Below, piece after piece: positions 47,471 through 56,214 of a stretch of 64,000 nucleotides of DNA. The position numbers and the translations under genes were made by a program. The DNA comes from Mycolicibacter engbaekii (GTDB lineage Bacteria; Actinomycetota; Actinomycetes; Mycobacteriales; Mycobacteriaceae), in NCBI RefSeq assembly GCF_002101585.1, contig NZ_LQOT01000035.1:124001-188000 (forward strand), given 5' to 3'. Within the stretch, counting starts at the first letter, position 1; each line of letters starts with the position of its first letter. The notes under the pieces were generated by a model. It saw nothing but the letters and a program-made list of their open reading frames with translations. It did not search any database and was not told where the DNA came from.

Positions 47471-48267
47471 GCGCCACTTCGGATCTGTCCAAGGCGCCGC
47501 AAGAGATCGGCGGGCACGGTCTGTTGCAGGGCAAGACGGTCCTGGTGACGGCTGCCGCCGGCACGGGCATCGGCTCCACCACCGCGCGCCGGGCGCTGCT
47601 GGAAGGCGCCGACGTGGTGGTCTCGGACTACCACGAGCGGCGGCTTTCCGAGACCCGCGACGACCTGGCCGCCCTGGGGCTGGGCCGCGTCGAGGCGGTG
47701 GTCTGTGACGTCACCTCCACTGCCGCGGTGGACGCGCTGTTCGACGAGGCCGTGGCGAAGATGGGCCGGCTCGACGTGCTGGTCAACAACGCCGGACTCG
47801 GCGGGCAGACCCCGGTGATCGACATGACCGACGACGAGTGGGACCGCGTGCTCAACGTGACGCTGACCTCGGTGATGCGGGCGACCCGGGCGGCGCTGCG
47901 CTACTTCCGCGGTGTTTCCCACGGCGGGGTGATCGTCAACAACGCCAGCGTATTGGGCTGGCGCGCCCAGCATTCCCAGTCGCACTACGCAGCGGCCAAG
48001 GCCGGCGTGATGGCCCTGACCCGGTGCAGCGCGATCGAGGCGGTCGAGTACGGGGTGCGCATCAACGCCGTCTCGCCGTCCATCGCGCGGCACAAGTTCC
48101 TGGAGAAGACCAGCTCGGCAGAGCTGCTGGACCGGCTCGCCGGCGACGAGGCGTTCGGTCGCGCCGCTGAGCCGTGGGAGATCGCCACCACCATCGCATT
48201 CTTGGCCAGCGACTACTCCAGTTACCTGACCGGCGAGGTCATCTCGGTTTCCAGCCAGCGCGCCTGA
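47467..48267 (+). CDS. ipdF: Short-chain dehydrogenase IpdF (Rv3559c homolog)
   Basis: 266 residues, classical SDR. The NAD(P) motif is TAAAGTGIGSTTARRAL, NNAGLGG follows, and the catalytic Ser/Tyr/Lys are in NNASVLGW and HYAAAKAG. In the HIP pathway IpdF is a reductase/dehydrogenase acting on the 5-oxo/5-hydroxy group of the CoA intermediate. The ATG overlaps the fadE30 stop. PPE64, which sits between this gene and kstR2 in M. tuberculosis, is absent; kstR2 starts 4 bp later. Confidence 0.92.
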   Translation: MSATSDLSKAPQEIGGHGLLQGKTVLVTAAAGTGIGSTTARRALLEGADVVVSDYHERRLSETRDDLAALGLGRVEAVVCDVTSTAAVDALFDEAVAKMGRLDVLVNNAGLGGQTPVIDMTDDEWDRVLNVTLTSVMRATRAALRYFRGVSHGGVIVNNASVLGWRAQHSQSHYAAAKAGVMALTRCSAIEAVEYGVRINAVSPSIARHKFLEKTSSAELLDRLAGDEAFGRAAEPWEIATTIAFLASDYSSYLTGEVISVSSQRA

Positions 48268-48271
48268 AGCC

Positions 48272-48850
48272 ATGACTCGCCGGGACGAACTCCTGAATCT
48301 GGCGGCGGAGATGATCGCCGAGCGTGGCCTGCGCGCCACGACTGTGCGCGACATCGCCGACGCCGCCGGGATCTTGTCCGGCAGTCTGTATCACCACTTC
48401 TCCTCCAAGGAGGAGATCGTGGACGAGGTGCTGCGCGACTTTCTGGACTGGCTGTTCGCCCGCTATCAGCAGATCATCGATCGTGAAAGCGATCCCCTGG
48501 AACGGCTCAAGGGACTGTTCCTGGCGTCGTTCGACGCGATCGAGCATCGGCACGCCCAAGTCGTGATCTACCAGGACGAGGCCAAGCGGCTGTCGTCTCA
48601 CGAGCGGTTCTCCTACGTCGACGAACGCAACCGTCAGCAACGTAAGATGTGGCTTGACGTGCTGCAGCAGGGCATTGAAGCGGGATGTTTCCGGCCCGAC
48701 CTCGACGTCGACCTGGTTTACCGCTTCATTCGTGACACCACCTGGGTATCGGTGCGCTGGTACCAACCGGGTGGACCGCTGACCGCCGCGGAAGTCGGCA
48801 GGCAATACCTCGCCATCGTGCTGGGTGGAATCACCAAAGAAGGAGTCTGA
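48272..48850 (+). CDS. kstR2: TetR-family repressor KstR2
   Basis: 192 residues (Rv3557c is 200). HTH: TTVRDIADAAGILSGSLYHHFSSKEEIVDEVL. The ligand domain keeps VIYQDEAKRLSSHERFSYV and RWYQPGGPL. KstR2 represses the indane-propionate genes and is released by HIP-CoA; two perfect operators are in this window (46280 and 55407). It is embedded in the operon it controls, between ipdF and fadA6. Confidence 0.94.
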   Translation: MTRRDELLNLAAEMIAERGLRATTVRDIADAAGILSGSLYHHFSSKEEIVDEVLRDFLDWLFARYQQIIDRESDPLERLKGLFLASFDAIEHRHAQVVIYQDEAKRLSSHERFSYVDERNRQQRKMWLDVLQQGIEAGCFRPDLDVDLVYRFIRDTTWVSVRWYQPGGPLTAAEVGRQYLAIVLGGITKEGV

Positions 48851-48852
48851 AA

Positions 48853-50016
48853 ATGGCCGCTCAAGTATCGCAGGCGTACGTCATCGACGCCGTTCGCACC
48901 GCCGTGGGCAAGCGTAACGGGTCGCTGGCGGGTATTCACCCTATTGATTTGGGGGCGTTGGCGTTTCGCGGTCTGCTGGACCGCGTCGGCGTCGACCCGG
49001 CTGCGGTCGACGATGTGATCACCGGCTGCGTGGACGCCATCGGCGGCCAGGCCGGCAACATCGGCCGGCTGGCCTGGTTGGCGGCCGGCTACCCCGAGGG
49101 GGTGCCCGGGGTCACCGTCGACCGGCAGTGCGGTTCGTCTCAGCAGGCCATCTCGTTCGGCGCGCAGGCGATCATGTCGCGCACCGCGGACCTGATTGTC
49201 GCCGGCGGCGTGCAGAACATGAGCTGGATTCCGATCTCGTCGGCAATGGTCGTCGGCGAGCAGTTCGGCTTCACCTCCCCGACCAACGAGTCGAAGAAGT
49301 GGCTGGAGCGCTACGGCGACGAAGAGGTCTCGCAGTTCCGCGGCGCCGAGATGATCGCCGAGCGCTGGGACATCTCCCGCGAGGACATGGAGCGCTTCGC
49401 GCTGCAGAGCCACCAGCGGGCGTTCACCGCGATCGCCGAGGGGCGTTTCGACAACGAGATCATCGACGTCGACGGTTTCCGGGTCGACGAGTGCCCGCGC
49501 GAGTCCACCCTGGAGAAGATGGCCGGCCTCAAGACGCTGGTGGAGGGTGGCCGGCTGACTGCGGCGGTCTCCAGCCAGATCTGCGACGGGTCGGCCGCGG
49601 TGCTGCTGGCCTCCGAAAGCGCAGTGCAGGAGCACAACCTGACTCCCCGCGCCCGCATCCACCACATCAGCGCCCGCGGCGACGACCCGGTGATCATGCT
49701 GACCGGCCCGATCCCGGCCACCCGCTACGCCCTGGAGAAGACCGGGCTGAGCATCGACGACATCGACGTCGTCGAGATCAACGAGGCGTTTGCTTCGGTG
49801 GTGCAGGCCTGGATGAAGGAGTTCCCGATCGACCCGGCCAAGGTCAACCCCAACGGCGGGGCGATCGCACTGGGCCACCCGCTGGGCGCCACCGGGGCCA
49901 AGCTGTTCACCACCATGCTCAACGAACTGGAGCGCACCGGCGGCCGATACGGCCTGCAGACCATGTGCGAAGGCGGGGGCACCGCCAACGTCACGATCAT
50001 CGAGCGGCTCGGCTGA
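48853..50016 (+). CDS. fadA6: Acetyl-CoA acyltransferase FadA6
   Basis: 387 residues, thiolase. The acyl-accepting Cys93 is in VDRQCGSSQQAISF; the second-half motifs are NPNGGAIALGHPLGATG (His) and CEGGGTANVTIIE (Cys/Gly). FadA6 thiolyses beta-keto acyl-CoA intermediates of C/D-ring degradation. It starts two bases after kstR2 with AAAGAAGGAG upstream. A strong hairpin follows the stop. Confidence 0.95.
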   Translation: MAAQVSQAYVIDAVRTAVGKRNGSLAGIHPIDLGALAFRGLLDRVGVDPAAVDDVITGCVDAIGGQAGNIGRLAWLAAGYPEGVPGVTVDRQCGSSQQAISFGAQAIMSRTADLIVAGGVQNMSWIPISSAMVVGEQFGFTSPTNESKKWLERYGDEEVSQFRGAEMIAERWDISREDMERFALQSHQRAFTAIAEGRFDNEIIDVDGFRVDECPRESTLEKMAGLKTLVEGGRLTAAVSSQICDGSAAVLLASESAVQEHNLTPRARIHHISARGDDPVIMLTGPIPATRYALEKTGLSIDDIDVVEINEAFASVVQAWMKEFPIDPAKVNPNGGAIALGHPLGATGAKLFTTMLNELERTGGRYGLQTMCEGGGTANVTIIERLG

Positions 50017-50021
50017 CGGCA

Positions 50022-50047
50022 GTGCTGCCGGCGCCCGCCGGCAGCAC
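50022..50047. terminator. Bidirectional hairpin terminator after fadA6
   Basis: GTGCTGCCGGC (50022-50032) and GCCGGCAGCAC (50037-50047) form a perfect 11-bp stem with a GCCC loop. It begins six bases after the fadA6 stop and ends 17 bp before the convergent tetR stop. Confidence 0.7.
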
Positions 50048-50064
50048 AGTCCGGGCCGGTTGGC

Positions 50065-50667
50065 CTAGCCCACCAGCCCGGAGATGATGTCGTCGACCGT
50101 GCGTTGCGCCAGCGCGTCCAAATCGGGGCGCGGGGCGCCGTGCAGCGGTCCACGCAGGGCCAACTCGGCGAACCCATGCACCGCCGACCAGCACGGCCAT
50201 TCTGCGCCCATGCGCCGCTTGGGCTGCAGCACACCGGTGTCGGCCAATGCGTCGAGTGCCTCCACCAGCGCCCGAAACGGCGGAGGGACTTGGCCGTCAC
50301 CTATTGCGGTGACGCCTGAGCCGAAGAAGGCCACCGTGAACCACCCCGGCTCGTCCAGGGCGAATCCGATGTAGCCGAGTCCGACCGCGCGCAGCTGGTT
50401 GCGCGCCCGGCTTTGCGGGGTGCCTCGGTTGGTTGCTGGTGGGCTCATCCGTGCGGCCATGCGGTCCCAGATGGCGACCGCCACCGCTCTCAACAGTTCC
50501 TCCCGGTCGGCGAAGTGGCGGTAGGCGGCGTTGGGGGAGACCCCGACGCGCCGGGTCGCCTCCCGCACGGTCAGGGCCTCCGGCCCGCCGAGGCGAGTCA
50601 GTTGCAGACCGGCGTCGATCAGTGCCGCGCCCAGATCGCCGTGGTGGTAGCCCCGTATCCCTGACAC
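50065..50667 (-). CDS. TetR-family regulator
   Basis: 200 residues from GTG 50667. HTH: LTVREATRRVGVSPNAAYRHFADREELLRAV, followed by an all-helical effector domain. It is divergent from the DUF899 gene, and an inverted repeat lies between them, so it probably represses itself and that operon. In-frame upstream starts (50733, 50706) would run through the inverted repeat and are less likely. It is unrelated to KstR2 in sequence. Confidence 0.82.
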   Translation of the reverse strand: MSGIRGYHHGDLGAALIDAGLQLTRLGGPEALTVREATRRVGVSPNAAYRHFADREELLRAVAVAIWDRMAARMSPPATNRGTPQSRARNQLRAVGLGYIGFALDEPGWFTVAFFGSGVTAIGDGQVPPPFRALVEALDALADTGVLQPKRRMGAEWPCWSAVHGFAELALRGPLHGAPRPDLDALAQRTVDDIISGLVG

Positions 50668-50692
50668 CTCTTGACAGCCCCCTCGGGAAAAA

Positions 50693-50731
50693 GTGTACGG
50701 TGTGAACATAGTCAATGTGGACGTTGTACAC
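50693..50731. promoter_or_regulatory. Candidate TetR operator (inverted repeat)
   Basis: GTGTAC at 50693 and GTACAC ending at 50731 are the outer arms of a partial palindrome; 11 of 16 positions pair across a 7-base centre. It occupies the divergent region between the tetR and DUF899 genes. Confidence 0.55.
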
Positions 50732-50752
50732 ATAGCAATGGGAGTTCTCGTG

Positions 50753-51439
50753 ATGGCGGGTTCCGGGGTGCCTCCGGTGGTGGACCATCAGACTTGGCAG
50801 CGCGAGCTGGATGCGTTGCGCGCCCGCGAGAAAGCGGCGACCCGGGAGCTGGACGCGATCGCCGCGCAGCGCCGCCGTCTGCCGATGGTCGCCATGGACG
50901 ACTACGTGCTCGAGGGCGAACGCGGGCCCGTCTGCCTGGCCGAGGTGTTCGAGGGCAACAGTCAGCTGATCGTCTATCACCACATGTGGTCTCCAGGCCA
51001 GCAGTGGCAGTGCGCGGGATGCACCGGCTTCGCCTCGCAGTTCACCCGCCTCGAATTTCTGGGCGCCTACGACGCGCGGTTCGTGATTGTCACGCAGGGG
51101 CCCATCGACGAGGTGATCGCCTACAAGCGGCGCGTCGGCAATCAGATGGCCTGGTACAGCACCGCCAACAGTTCGTTCGGGGCCGACGTCGGTGCACCGC
51201 CGGGCGGACAGTTCGCGGTGAATGTCTTTTTGCGGCAAGGCAATGCGGTGTATCGAACCTGGCATACCAACCGGCGCGGAACCGAACAGCTCGGCCACGT
51301 GTTCTCGTTGCTCGATGTGCTGCCCTACGGGCGCCAGGAACAGTGGCAGGACTCACCCGACGGCTGGCCGCAGAGCCCCACCTACAGCCGCTGGGCGAGC
51401 TCACCGGAACTCGCACAGCTCTATGGCGCCAGTTCGTAG
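50753..51439 (+). CDS. DUF899 thioredoxin-like protein
   Basis: 228 residues from ATG 50753, chosen because GGGAG lies eight bases upstream. It has the DUF899 pattern: an N-terminal helical segment (QRELDALRAREKAATRELDAI), LAEVFEGNSQLIVYHHMW, then the CxGC-type pair in WQCAGCTGFAS and a C-terminal thioredoxin fold ending FSLLDVLPYGRQEQW. The family is thought to be redox related but the reaction is not known. It forms an operon with the VOC gene 24 bp downstream. Confidence 0.85.
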   Translation: MAGSGVPPVVDHQTWQRELDALRAREKAATRELDAIAAQRRRLPMVAMDDYVLEGERGPVCLAEVFEGNSQLIVYHHMWSPGQQWQCAGCTGFASQFTRLEFLGAYDARFVIVTQGPIDEVIAYKRRVGNQMAWYSTANSSFGADVGAPPGGQFAVNVFLRQGNAVYRTWHTNRRGTEQLGHVFSLLDVLPYGRQEQWQDSPDGWPQSPTYSRWASSPELAQLYGASS

Positions 51440-51463
51440 TGTCCCCAACCGAGAAGGAGCAAG

Positions 51464-51853
51464 ATGAGTACCGCCAAGATCGGCCTGAAGTCGATCAACC
51501 TCGTTTGTGTGCCCACCGTCGACCAGGACAAGGCCATCGCGTTCTACGAGTCGTTGGGCTTCGAGAAGCGCACCGACATCCACATGGGCGACGGCTACCG
51601 ATGGGTCGAGGTCTACCCGCCGCAGGGCCTGGCGGGCATTGCGCTGGCTCCGCCGCCACCGGGCAGTGGCCCCGTTGAGCCGGCCGACACCGGGATTACG
51701 CTGAACACCGACGACATCGATGCCGCACACGCCGGGATGCGGGAGCTCGGAGTCGATGTCGACGCAGAGATCATGCGGCAGGGAGACCCCGTTCCGCCGA
51801 TGTTCTTCTTCCGCGATCCGAGCGGACACACGTTGTTGATGGTTGAGGCCTGA
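51464..51853 (+). CDS. VOC-family (glyoxalase/dioxygenase-like) protein
   Basis: 129 residues, one vicinal-oxygen-chelate domain. KIGLKSINLVCVPTVDQDKAIAFYE and FFRDPSGHTLLMVEA are the usual first and last strands; the metal-ligand positions look only partly conserved (Glu in WVEVY and the terminal Glu). AAGGAG lies upstream of the ATG. Likely a detoxification or resistance-type protein under the TetR regulator; the substrate is unknown. Confidence 0.8.
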   Translation: MSTAKIGLKSINLVCVPTVDQDKAIAFYESLGFEKRTDIHMGDGYRWVEVYPPQGLAGIALAPPPPGSGPVEPADTGITLNTDDIDAAHAGMRELGVDVDAEIMRQGDPVPPMFFFRDPSGHTLLMVEA

Positions 51854-51879
51854 TCAACGCGTTCCCCGCAGGACAATCG

Positions 51880-51909
51880 CGCGACGCCGGCCCACGGGCC
51901 GGCGTCGCG
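51880..51909. terminator. Strong hairpin between convergent VOC and ipdC genes
   Basis: cgcgacgccggccc (51880-51893) pairs perfectly with gggccggcgtcgcg (51896-51909), a 14-bp stem with a two-base centre. It lies 26 bp after the VOC stop and 11 bp before the ipdC stop. Confidence 0.75.
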
Positions 51910-51920
51910 GGATCGGGGGC

Positions 51921-52988
51921 TCAGGCGATGAAGGAGCTGGCCGCCCGCAGCTGCTCGACCGCCTCGTCGACGATCGAGGTGATCAGCTCCGCGCAGGTCG
52001 GCAGGCTCTCCAGGATGCCGGCGACCTGGCCGGAGGCGAGCACGCCGGCTTCGGTGTTGCCCTCCACCAGACCCGCTTTGAGCAGCATCGGGGTGTTGGC
52101 GGCCATCAGCACCTGCGACCAGGTCAGCTCTTTGCCGTGTCGCATGGCCAAGCCGTCGCGCACCATGGTGGGCCAGCTCATCTGGGACATCTTCTTGAAC
52201 TTCGCGGCGTTGCGGATAGCGGCGCTGAAACCGCGCACCCGAGAGCCGCTTTCGAGCTTGTCCACCAGCTCGGTGCGCAGCACTCGGTGCGGCATCCCGT
52301 CGACTCGGGTGGAGACCACCGTGCCGTCGAGACCGGCGGCCAGATAGCGCTGCTTGACCGCGTCGGGGACCGTCGAGTCGGCCGTCAGCAGGAATCGGGT
52401 GCCCATCGCGACGCCGGTGGCGCCGTAGGACAGCGCGGCGGCCAGGCCGCGGCCGTCGAAGAATCCACCGGCGGCAATCACCTGCACCCCGGTGCCCGCG
52501 ACGGCGTCGAGTACCGAAGGCAGCAGCAGTGTGGTCGCCACCGGACCGGTGTGCCCACCACCCTCGCCGCCCTGCACGATCACCGCATCGGCGCCCCAGG
52601 AGGCCACCTTCTTGGCGTGCTTGGCCGCGCCCACCGACGGGATCACCACGGCGCCCGCCTCTTTGAGCTTCTCGATCAGTTCGGCCTTGGGCGCCAGCGC
52701 GAACGACGCCACCTTGACGCCTTCGCGGATCATCAGGTCCACCCGGTCGCCGGCATCGGAGGCATCGGCGCGGATGTTCACCCCGAACGGCTTGTCCGTG
52801 GCTGCCTTGACCTTCGCGATCGCGGTGGCCAGCTCATCGAGCGTCATGGTCGCCGAGGCGAGGATGCCCAGGCCGCCGGCGTTGGCGGTCGCCGACACCA
52901 GCCGGGCGCCGGCCACCCAGCCCATACCGGTCTGCACCACCGGATGTTCGATGCCGACCAGTTCGGTCAGGGGAGTTTTCAACCTCAT
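51921..52988 (-). CDS. ipdC: FMN-dependent flavoprotein IpdC
   Basis: 355 residues of the nitronate monooxygenase/2-nitropropane dioxygenase fold, matching Rv3553. IpdC introduces a double bond into the CoA intermediate of HIP degradation. FMN-binding sequences are GMGWVAGARLVSATANAGGLG, VIVQGGEGGGHTG and VIAAGGFFDGRGLAAALSYGA. The ATG overlaps the ipdB stop by 4 bp; it is the last gene of echA20-ipdA-ipdB-ipdC. Confidence 0.93.
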   Translation of the reverse strand: MRLKTPLTELVGIEHPVVQTGMGWVAGARLVSATANAGGLGILASATMTLDELATAIAKVKAATDKPFGVNIRADASDAGDRVDLMIREGVKVASFALAPKAELIEKLKEAGAVVIPSVGAAKHAKKVASWGADAVIVQGGEGGGHTGPVATTLLLPSVLDAVAGTGVQVIAAGGFFDGRGLAAALSYGATGVAMGTRFLLTADSTVPDAVKQRYLAAGLDGTVVSTRVDGMPHRVLRTELVDKLESGSRVRGFSAAIRNAAKFKKMSQMSWPTMVRDGLAMRHGKELTWSQVLMAANTPMLLKAGLVEGNTEAGVLASGQVAGILESLPTCAELITSIVDEAVEQLRAASSFIA

Positions 52989-53737
52989 GCGCGCACTTCT
53001 TTGTCCCGCAGCGACTTCGGGTCGATCACCTCACGGATCAGCTGCAGCTCCTCCGGGGACGGCAGCCGGGTGGCGGGGGCGTCGGCCAAACCGTGTACCT
53101 CGAACGCCGTGTTGTCGGCGACCTCGTCGGCGGTGACCCCGGGATGCAGTGAGACGGCGCGCATCTGGTGGTCGGGACCGCCGAAGTCGAACACCCCGAG
53201 GTTGGACACCACGCCGCCCAGGTTGAAGAAGCGGAACGCCGGGTTGTTCGGGTCCACCTTGTCGTAGCCGATGCCCGAGACGATGTCGACGGCCTCGCAG
53301 AACACCCGTGACGAGTGCGCGCCCACCCAGTAGCTGGTGGTGTGGTTGATCGTGTTGCCCGGTGCGCCGCGCACCCCGAACATCTGCCGCGTCGGGTGCT
53401 GCAGCGGTCCGAACGCCGACAGGTTCTGGTTGCCGTAGCGGTCGATCTGGTTGGCGCCCATGATCACGTGGCGCCGGCCCCACGAGAGGGTTTCGAAGAC
53501 CCGGTTGAACGGCATCCACCCTTCCAGCGCACCGACTTTGCCGATCGCCGGGGTGTCGGCCAGGATACGGGCCTCGCCGTCGGTGAGCACCAGGTCGGGG
53601 GAGAAGGTGAGGCGGGCGAGCCGAGCGCCGACCGTGGGCACGGTGGCCATGGGTGATGCCATGATCTCGCCGGCGTCGCGGAACAGCTCGGCGCAGGCTA
53701 CGGCACAGATCTCCGCGCGAGTGGGTGAGTCTGTCAT
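52985..53737 (-). CDS. ipdB: COCHEA-CoA hydrolase beta subunit IpdB
   Basis: 250 residues, matching Rv3552. IpdA and IpdB form a CoA-transferase-fold heteromer that hydrolyses ring C of COCHEA-CoA. Characteristic are MASPMATVPTVGARLARL, HVIMGANQIDRYGNQNLS and the C-terminal HPGVTADEVADNTAFEV. It overlaps both neighbours by 4 bp. Confidence 0.93.
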   Translation of the reverse strand: MTDSPTRAEICAVACAELFRDAGEIMASPMATVPTVGARLARLTFSPDLVLTDGEARILADTPAIGKVGALEGWMPFNRVFETLSWGRRHVIMGANQIDRYGNQNLSAFGPLQHPTRQMFGVRGAPGNTINHTTSYWVGAHSSRVFCEAVDIVSGIGYDKVDPNNPAFRFFNLGGVVSNLGVFDFGGPDHQMRAVSLHPGVTADEVADNTAFEVHGLADAPATRLPSPEELQLIREVIDPKSLRDKEVRA

Positions 53738-54615
53738 GCTTGGGCCTCCGCTCCGAATTTCTTCACCGCAGCCTGGTAGTCGTCCTCGCTACCGGACAGG
53801 TAGGTGGCCTTGAACTCCGCCCAGGTCTCATCGGACTTGGCGGCCTCGGCGTAATGCCGCTGGAACTTCTCGTCCCGGGCGTAATCCGCTGCGCCGAGGG
53901 TGAAGTGGGCGCCCCCAGGGGCTTCCACAACTTTGTCCACCATCATCCGGTTGATCAGCTGGGTCTGGGGTGAGGTGCTGGCGATCAGTTCCTCGGTGGG
54001 CACGATCTTCTCGACCGACAGGAAGCGGCGCTGCGCCGACATCAGGAACAGGTCGTCGAAGTACGGATCGATCCCCGTGTAGGCGGCGTTGCCGCGCTCG
54101 TCGCCGATGTTCATGTGCACGAATGCGGCGTCGAGGTTCAGCGCCGGCATTGCGATCAGCGTCTCGTGTCCGCCATCGACGGGATAAGGAGAGGTGACGG
54201 TCTTGAGCTCGCCCTCCCAGAAGTCGACCACGGAGCTGCCCAGCCCGGCCCGGATCGGCAGGAAGGGCAGTCGCTGGGCGGCGGCCTGCAGCCCGCAGCG
54301 CAGCATGCCCTCGTCCATCTCCCGGGCCTCGATCGCGCCGGTGGTGCGGGCGCGGGAGAACCACGGGTCGTAGAACGGCGGCGAGTCCAGCGAGACAAAG
54401 CCGTAGTAGACCCGGCGGACCTTGCCCGCCGAGCACAGCAGCCCCAGATCCGGGCCGCCGTAGCTCACCACGGTCAGGTCCTTGACGGCGGTGCGCAAGA
54501 TGGCGCGGACGAACGCCATCGGCTTGCGGCGCGAGCCCCAGCCGCCGATGCCGATCGTCATGCCGTCGCGCAGTTCGGCGACGGCCTCGTCGAGGGTGGT
54601 TACCTTGGTCGTCAC
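53734..54615 (-). CDS. ipdA: COCHEA-CoA hydrolase alpha subunit IpdA
   Basis: 293 residues, matching Rv3551. CoA-transferase family I alpha-type fold: MTIGIGGWGSRRKPMAFVRAI at the N terminus and the catalytic-type segment VHMNIGDERGNAAYTGID. It pairs with IpdB in ring-C opening. It overlaps echA20 and ipdB by 4 bp each. Confidence 0.93.
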   Translation of the reverse strand: MTTKVTTLDEAVAELRDGMTIGIGGWGSRRKPMAFVRAILRTAVKDLTVVSYGGPDLGLLCSAGKVRRVYYGFVSLDSPPFYDPWFSRARTTGAIEAREMDEGMLRCGLQAAAQRLPFLPIRAGLGSSVVDFWEGELKTVTSPYPVDGGHETLIAMPALNLDAAFVHMNIGDERGNAAYTGIDPYFDDLFLMSAQRRFLSVEKIVPTEELIASTSPQTQLINRMMVDKVVEAPGGAHFTLGAADYARDEKFQRHYAEAAKSDETWAEFKATYLSGSEDDYQAAVKKFGAEAQA

Positions 54616-55367
54616 TTCTTCCCCTTCTCGGTGCCGGCGAACGCGTCGCGGTGCTCGTCGGCGACCCCGGCCAGGTTGAGCTCGAAGGTGAATCCCTGCT
54701 CCATCCGGTAGCTGGAGTTGACCTTCTGCACGTCGATGAGGTTCAGCGCCTCCTTGGCGGCCCGGATCACCCGGGTGTCCTTGGCGGCGATGTCGCGGGC
54801 CACCCGCAGCGCGGCCTCGTCGAGCTCGGCCCGCGGAACCACCTCATGCACCGAGCCGTACCGGTGCAGGGTGGCCGCGTCCACTGTTGCCGCGGTGTAG
54901 AACAGTCGGCGCATCATGTGCTGCGGTACCAGCCGAGACAGGTGAGTGGCCGCGCCCAGTGCGCCGCGCTCCACCTCGGGCAGTCCGAACTTGGCGTCGT
55001 CGGAGGCCACGATCACGTCGGCGTTGCCGACCAGGCCGATACCGCCGCCGACACAGAAGCCGTTCACCGCGGCGATCACCGGCACGGCGCATTCGTAGAC
55101 GGCCTTGAAGGCGGCGAAGCAACCCCGGTTGGCGTCGATCAGGGCAGTAAAGCCCTCGGTGTTCTGCATCTCCTTGATGTCGACACCGGCGTTGAAGCCG
55201 CGGCCCTCGGCCCGCAGGATGACCGCGTGGGTGGACATGTCCTTGCCCGCTGCGGTGATGACGTCACCCAGCTCGAACCAGGCGCGCGACGGCAGCGCGT
55301 TGACCGGCGGGTAGTCGACGGTGACCGCGACGATCCCCGGCTCGACGGTTGTGGTTGTGATCGGCAT
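54612..55367 (-). CDS. echA20: HIEC-CoA hydrolase EchA20
   Basis: 251 residues, crotonase fold, matching Rv3550. EchA20 opens ring D of HIEC-CoA. The oxyanion-forming segments are FNAGVDIKEMQN and GFCVGGGIGLVGNADVIVAS, followed by FGLPEVERGALGAATHLSRL. First gene of the echA20-ipdA-ipdB-ipdC operon; a KstR2 box lies 39 bp upstream. Confidence 0.94.
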   Translation of the reverse strand: MPITTTTVEPGIVAVTVDYPPVNALPSRAWFELGDVITAAGKDMSTHAVILRAEGRGFNAGVDIKEMQNTEGFTALIDANRGCFAAFKAVYECAVPVIAAVNGFCVGGGIGLVGNADVIVASDDAKFGLPEVERGALGAATHLSRLVPQHMMRRLFYTAATVDAATLHRYGSVHEVVPRAELDEAALRVARDIAAKDTRVIRAAKEALNLIDVQKVNSSYRMEQGFTFELNLAGVADEHRDAFAGTEKGKK

Positions 55368-55406
55368 GGGCGGACTTCCCTGTCGTATTGAGGACTTGGA
55401 TACCTA

Positions 55407-55420
55407 AGCAAGCACTTGCT
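55407..55420. promoter_or_regulatory. KstR2 operator between echA20 and Rv3549c homolog
   Basis: AGCAAGCACTTGCT matches AnCAAGnnCTTGnT at all fixed bases and is itself nearly palindromic. It lies between the divergent echA20 and Rv3549c starts. Confidence 0.9.
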
Positions 55421-55423
55421 TGG

Positions 55424-55429
55424 TACGCT
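55424..55429 (+). promoter_or_regulatory. -10 element of the Rv3549c homolog (leaderless)
   Basis: TACGCT ends six bases before the GTG at 55436, the same geometry as at fadE30. The KstR2 box lies three bases upstream of it. Confidence 0.6.
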
Positions 55430-55435
55430 AGCACA

Positions 55436-56200
55436 GTGGATGATGCGATCAAGCTTGGATTGACCGGCAAGGTGGTGCTGGTGACCGGTGGGGTGCGCGG
55501 CGTCGGCGCGGGCATCAGTGCCGTCTTCGCCGACCAAGGCGCGACGGTGGTGACCTGCGCCCGGCGACCGGTGGACGGCCTGCCGTATGAATTCCACGGG
55601 TGCGACGTTCGTGACGATGACGCGGTCAAAGGACTGATCGAGGCGATTGTCGCCAAGCACGGTCGGCTCGACGTGGTGGTCAACAATGCCGGTGGCTCGC
55701 CGCACGCCGCGGCCGCCCAGGCCTCGGCGAACTTCAGCCGCAAGATCATCGAGCTCAACCTGCTGGCGCCGCTGCAGGTCGCCCAGCACGCCAATGCCGT
55801 GATGCAGACCCAGGCGGAGGGCGGCTCCATCATCAACATCACCAGTGTCAGCGGGCACCGCCCGTCACCGGGCTCGGCGGCCTACAGTGCCGCCAAAGCC
55901 GGCGTGGACAACCTGACCGCCACCCTGGCTGTCGAGTGGGCCCCGAAGGTCCGGGTGAACTCGGTGGTGGTCGGCATGGTCGAGACCGAGCAGTCCGAAC
56001 TGTTCTACGGCGACGCGGCGTCGATCGCCGCAATTTCGGCCACCGTGCCGCTGGGCCGGCTCGCCAGGCCCGTCGATGTCGGCTGGGCAGCCGCCTTCTT
56101 GTCGTCCGATGCCGCCTCCTATATCAGCGGCGCCACTCTGGAAACCCACGGCGGCGGGGAGCCGCCGGTCTACCTGGACGTTACGAGCGCCAACAAATAA
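55436..56200 (+). CDS. Short-chain dehydrogenase (Rv3549c homolog)
   Basis: 254 residues, SDR. NAD(P) motif TGGVRGVGAGISAVF, NNAGGSPH, and catalytic NITSVSGHRPSPGSAAYSAAKAG. GTG 55436 gives VDDAIKLGLTGKVVLVTGG; an upstream in-frame start at 55388 would run through the promoter. KstR2-controlled by position. The exact substrate in steroid degradation is not assigned. Confidence 0.88.
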   Translation: MDDAIKLGLTGKVVLVTGGVRGVGAGISAVFADQGATVVTCARRPVDGLPYEFHGCDVRDDDAVKGLIEAIVAKHGRLDVVVNNAGGSPHAAAAQASANFSRKIIELNLLAPLQVAQHANAVMQTQAEGGSIINITSVSGHRPSPGSAAYSAAKAGVDNLTATLAVEWAPKVRVNSVVVGMVETEQSELFYGDAASIAAISATVPLGRLARPVDVGWAAAFLSSDAASYISGATLETHGGGEPPVYLDVTSANK

Positions 56201-56214
56201 AGGAGAGAGCACTG

